A stretch of 7,453 nucleotides of DNA from an uncultured Bacillota bacterium (GTDB lineage: Bacteria > Bacillota > Clostridia > Oscillospirales > Oscillospiraceae), in contig CALACZ010000038.1 of assembly GCA_937890735.1 (NCBI GenBank), forward strand, positions 1-7,453, written 5' to 3'. The notes beneath the pieces were generated by a model. The model was not told the origin of the DNA. It searched no databases and saw only the letters and a list, made by a program, of their open reading frames with translations. Position 1 is the first letter of the stretch. Every line of letters starts with the position of its first letter. Both the position numbers and the translations under genes were made by a program. Shown one piece after another: positions 6,099 through 7,453 of the stretch.

Positions 6099-7211
6099 AT
6101 GAAAAAGATTCTTGCACTCATGCTTGCGCTGATCATGGTCTTCGCGATGGTCGCCTGCGCCAGCACGGACACCGCGTCTGACTCGACCGCAGCAGACACC
6201 GCCGACACCACGAAGGACACGGCAGACACTGCCGACACCGCGAAGGACACGGCAGACGCCGCCGCTTCCGACGAAGTCAAGACCTACAAGGTCGGCGTTG
6301 CGATCTACCAGTTCGACGACAACTTCATGACGCTCTACCGCAACGAGCTCGAGAGCTACATGAAGAGCCTGGAGACCGACACGGTCAAGTATGAGATCAC
6401 CATTGTCGACGGCAAGAACGACATGGCGACTCAGACCGAGCAGATCAACAGCTTCATCACCCAGGGCGTGGACCTGATCATCTGCAACCTTGTGCAGACC
6501 TCTTCTGCCGACACCATCGTCAACAAGGTCGTTGACGCGGACATCCCGCTCGTTCTCATCAACCGCGAGCCTCTGGCATACGACGCCGACGGCAAGCCCC
6601 TGGACGAGGCTTACGAAGGCATCCTCAACAACGCGAAGGTCTGCTACGTCGGCGCTGACGCCCGTCAGTCCGGCACCTATCAGGGCGAGATCGTTGCGGC
6701 TCTGCCCGACAAGGGCGACGCCAACGGCGACGGTGTTGTCTCCTACGTCATGATCGAGGGCGACCCCGAGAACATCGACGCGCAGTACCGCACCGAGTTC
6801 TCCATCAAGGCGCTGACGGACGCCGGCATCAAGGTCGAGTGCCTGGACGATCAGGTCGGCAACTGGGCAACCGATAAGGGTCAGCAGATCGCTGCCAACG
6901 CGCTGTCCGCACACGGCGACAAGGTCGACGTCATCTTCTGCAACAACGACGGCATGGCGCTCGGCGCTGCGGCTGCCATCACCGCTGCCGGCCGCACGGT
7001 TGGCAAGGACATCTACCTGCTCGGCGTTGACGCTCTGGAAGAGTGCCAGGAGATGGTCAAGAACGGCACCATGACCGGCACCGTCCTGAACGACCACATC
7101 GGTCAGTCCCACAAGGCGGTCGATGTCGCCATCCAGGCTCTGAACGGCGAGGCGATCGAGAACTACTACTGGGTTGACTATGTAAAGGTTGACGCTTCCT
7201 ACTTCGGCTGA
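6099..7211 (+). CDS. mglB: Galactose/methyl-galactoside-binding lipoprotein MglB
   Basis: This is the extracellular solute-binding subunit of a sugar ABC importer, 370 residues. Signal peptide residues 1-19 end in a lipobox with C20 (MVAC), so it is a membrane-anchored lipoprotein. An Asp/Thr/Ala-rich repeat linker (about 21-60) precedes the type I binding fold. Aligned by eye to Escherichia coli MglB, the sugar-contact residues D14, F16, N91, D154, R158, W183, N211, D236 and N256 match D74, F76, N130, D227, R231, W256, N283, D311 and N331. The exception is H152, which is N225 here. A calcium loop DANGDG (D207, N209, D211) matches DLNKDG of MglB. GGAGG at 6087-6091 lies 7 bases before the ATG. 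All five arginines use CGC or CGT, suggesting high expression. The ATPase gene follows after a hairpin. Galactose or a related hexose is the likely ligand; the His-to-Asn change leaves exact specificity open. Confidence 0.93.
   Translation: MKKILALMLALIMVFAMVACASTDTASDSTAADTADTTKDTADTADTAKDTADAAASDEVKTYKVGVAIYQFDDNFMTLYRNELESYMKSLETDTVKYEITIVDGKNDMATQTEQINSFITQGVDLIICNLVQTSSADTIVNKVVDADIPLVLINREPLAYDADGKPLDEAYEGILNNAKVCYVGADARQSGTYQGEIVAALPDKGDANGDGVVSYVMIEGDPENIDAQYRTEFSIKALTDAGIKVECLDDQVGNWATDKGQQIAANALSAHGDKVDVIFCNNDGMALGAAAAITAAGRTVGKDIYLLGVDALEECQEMVKNGTMTGTVLNDHIGQSHKAVDVAIQALNGEAIENYYWVDYVKVDASYFG
6201..6260 (+). repeat. Two tandem 30-base repeats in the MglB lipoprotein linker
   Basis: Copies at 6201-6230 and 6231-6260 match at 27 of 30 positions. 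They encode ADTTKDTADT and ADTAKDTADA. Further ADT-like units flank them, so residues about 24-54 are a low-complexity, acidic tether between the lipid-anchored Cys and the folded domain. The unit is a multiple of three, so copy-number change would keep the frame. Confidence 0.9.
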
Positions 7212-7224
7212 TCTTCAGATCTCA

Positions 7225-7250
7225 GGGGGTGTTGCAGATGCAACACCCCC
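7225..7250 (+). other. Strong intergenic hairpin between mglB and mglA
   Basis: GGGGGTGTTGC (7225-7235) pairs perfectly with GCAACACCCCC (7240-7250) around an AGAT loop, an 11-base-pair stem with seven G-C pairs. No T run follows on either strand, so it is not a standard terminator. It starts 13 bases after the mglB stop. The likely role is to protect the 3' end of mglB mRNA or cause partial attenuation, giving more binding protein than membrane components, as in many sugar ABC operons. Confidence 0.8.
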
Positions 7251-7290
7251 ATCTCGTTATGTATACTTATTGAAGGAGGCATTTTAGGGT

Positions 7291-7453
7291 ATGTCTGAAT
7301 TTCTGTTGGAGATGCGCGGTGTGTGCAAATCCTTCCCGGGTGTTAAGGCTTTGAATCATGCGCAGCTCCGCCTCCGCCCCGGCACGGTTCACGCCCTGAT
7401 GGGAGAAAACGGCGCGGGGAAATCCACACTCATGAAGTGCATGTTCGGCATCT
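7291..7453 (+). CDS. mglA: Galactose/methyl-galactoside ABC transporter ATPase MglA, N-terminal part
   Basis: Only the first 54 codons are in the window; the gene runs off the 3' edge. It encodes the ATP-hydrolysing subunit of the sugar importer, acting at the inner face of the membrane. The start reads LLEMRGVCKSFPGVKAL, closely like Escherichia coli MglA, and the Walker A motif GENGAGKST lies at residues 38-46. Full-length members are about 500 residues with two ATPase domains, of which only the beginning of the first is visible. AAGGAGG (7273-7279) precedes the ATG by 11 bases, slightly longer than usual. RbsA and XylG ATPases share these motifs, but the MglB-like neighbour favours MglA. 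Confidence 0.92.
   Translation, partial: MSEFLLEMRGVCKSFPGVKALNHAQLRLRPGTVHALMGENGAGKSTLMKCMFGI

Noticed and set aside
5988..7112. Long minus-strand open frame opposite mglB
   Set aside because: It is low-complexity Val/Gly/Asp/Leu sequence mirroring the mglB codons, with no family signature.
7225..7250. Hairpin as a rho-independent terminator
   Set aside because: No T run follows the stem on either strand.
7262..7267. TATACT as a separate mglA promoter
   Set aside because: No acceptable -35 hexamer lies 16-18 bases upstream, where the hairpin stem sits. mglA is better explained as read-through from mglB.

Overview
The window looks like a chromosomal segment of a GC-rich, anaerobic, Gram-positive clostridial bacterium, probably of the Oscillospiraceae/Ruminococcaceae kind. 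Three signs point that way: a large single-chain pyruvate:ferredoxin oxidoreductase, strong GGAGG ribosome binding sites before the main genes, and a YesN/YesM-type sugar-sensing two-component pair. Two sugar-binding proteins carry lipobox signal peptides, as expected for a cell with no outer membrane. The taxon is inferred from style, not from a marker gene. All supported genes read on the + strand.

Layout: (1) 1-1208, the C-terminal 401 residues of pyruvate:ferredoxin oxidoreductase, followed by a clear rho-independent terminator (1310-1352). (2) 1353-1946, almost 600 bases without a confident gene; it may hold decayed coding sequence and ends in a good promoter (1873-1901). (3) 1947-5894, a tightly overlapping operon of three genes: a YesN-type AraC-family response regulator, a YesM-type membrane histidine kinase, and a sugar-binding lipoprotein. 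(4) 5895-6098, an AT-rich spacer with a weak possible terminator, a pair of TTCTRGAA boxes 20 bases apart, and a promoter. (5) 6099-7453, an mgl-type galactose/methyl-galactoside ABC transporter operon: the binding lipoprotein MglB, a strong intergenic hairpin, then the first 54 codons of the ATPase MglA. The permease (mglC) is presumably beyond the window.

Proposed working model (inference): the lipoprotein of the first operon, together with the kinase's extracellular Cache-like domain, senses a sugar outside the membrane. The kinase phosphorylates Asp58 of the regulator, and the regulator activates the mgl promoter, perhaps through the paired boxes just upstream. The mgl operon then imports the sugar. 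The arrangement resembles known systems in which a periplasmic-type binding protein serves as the sensor for a kinase (XylFII-LytS, LuxP-LuxQ, ChvE-VirA). It is a good candidate three-component sugar sensor, but I see nothing that proves a wholly new class of system.
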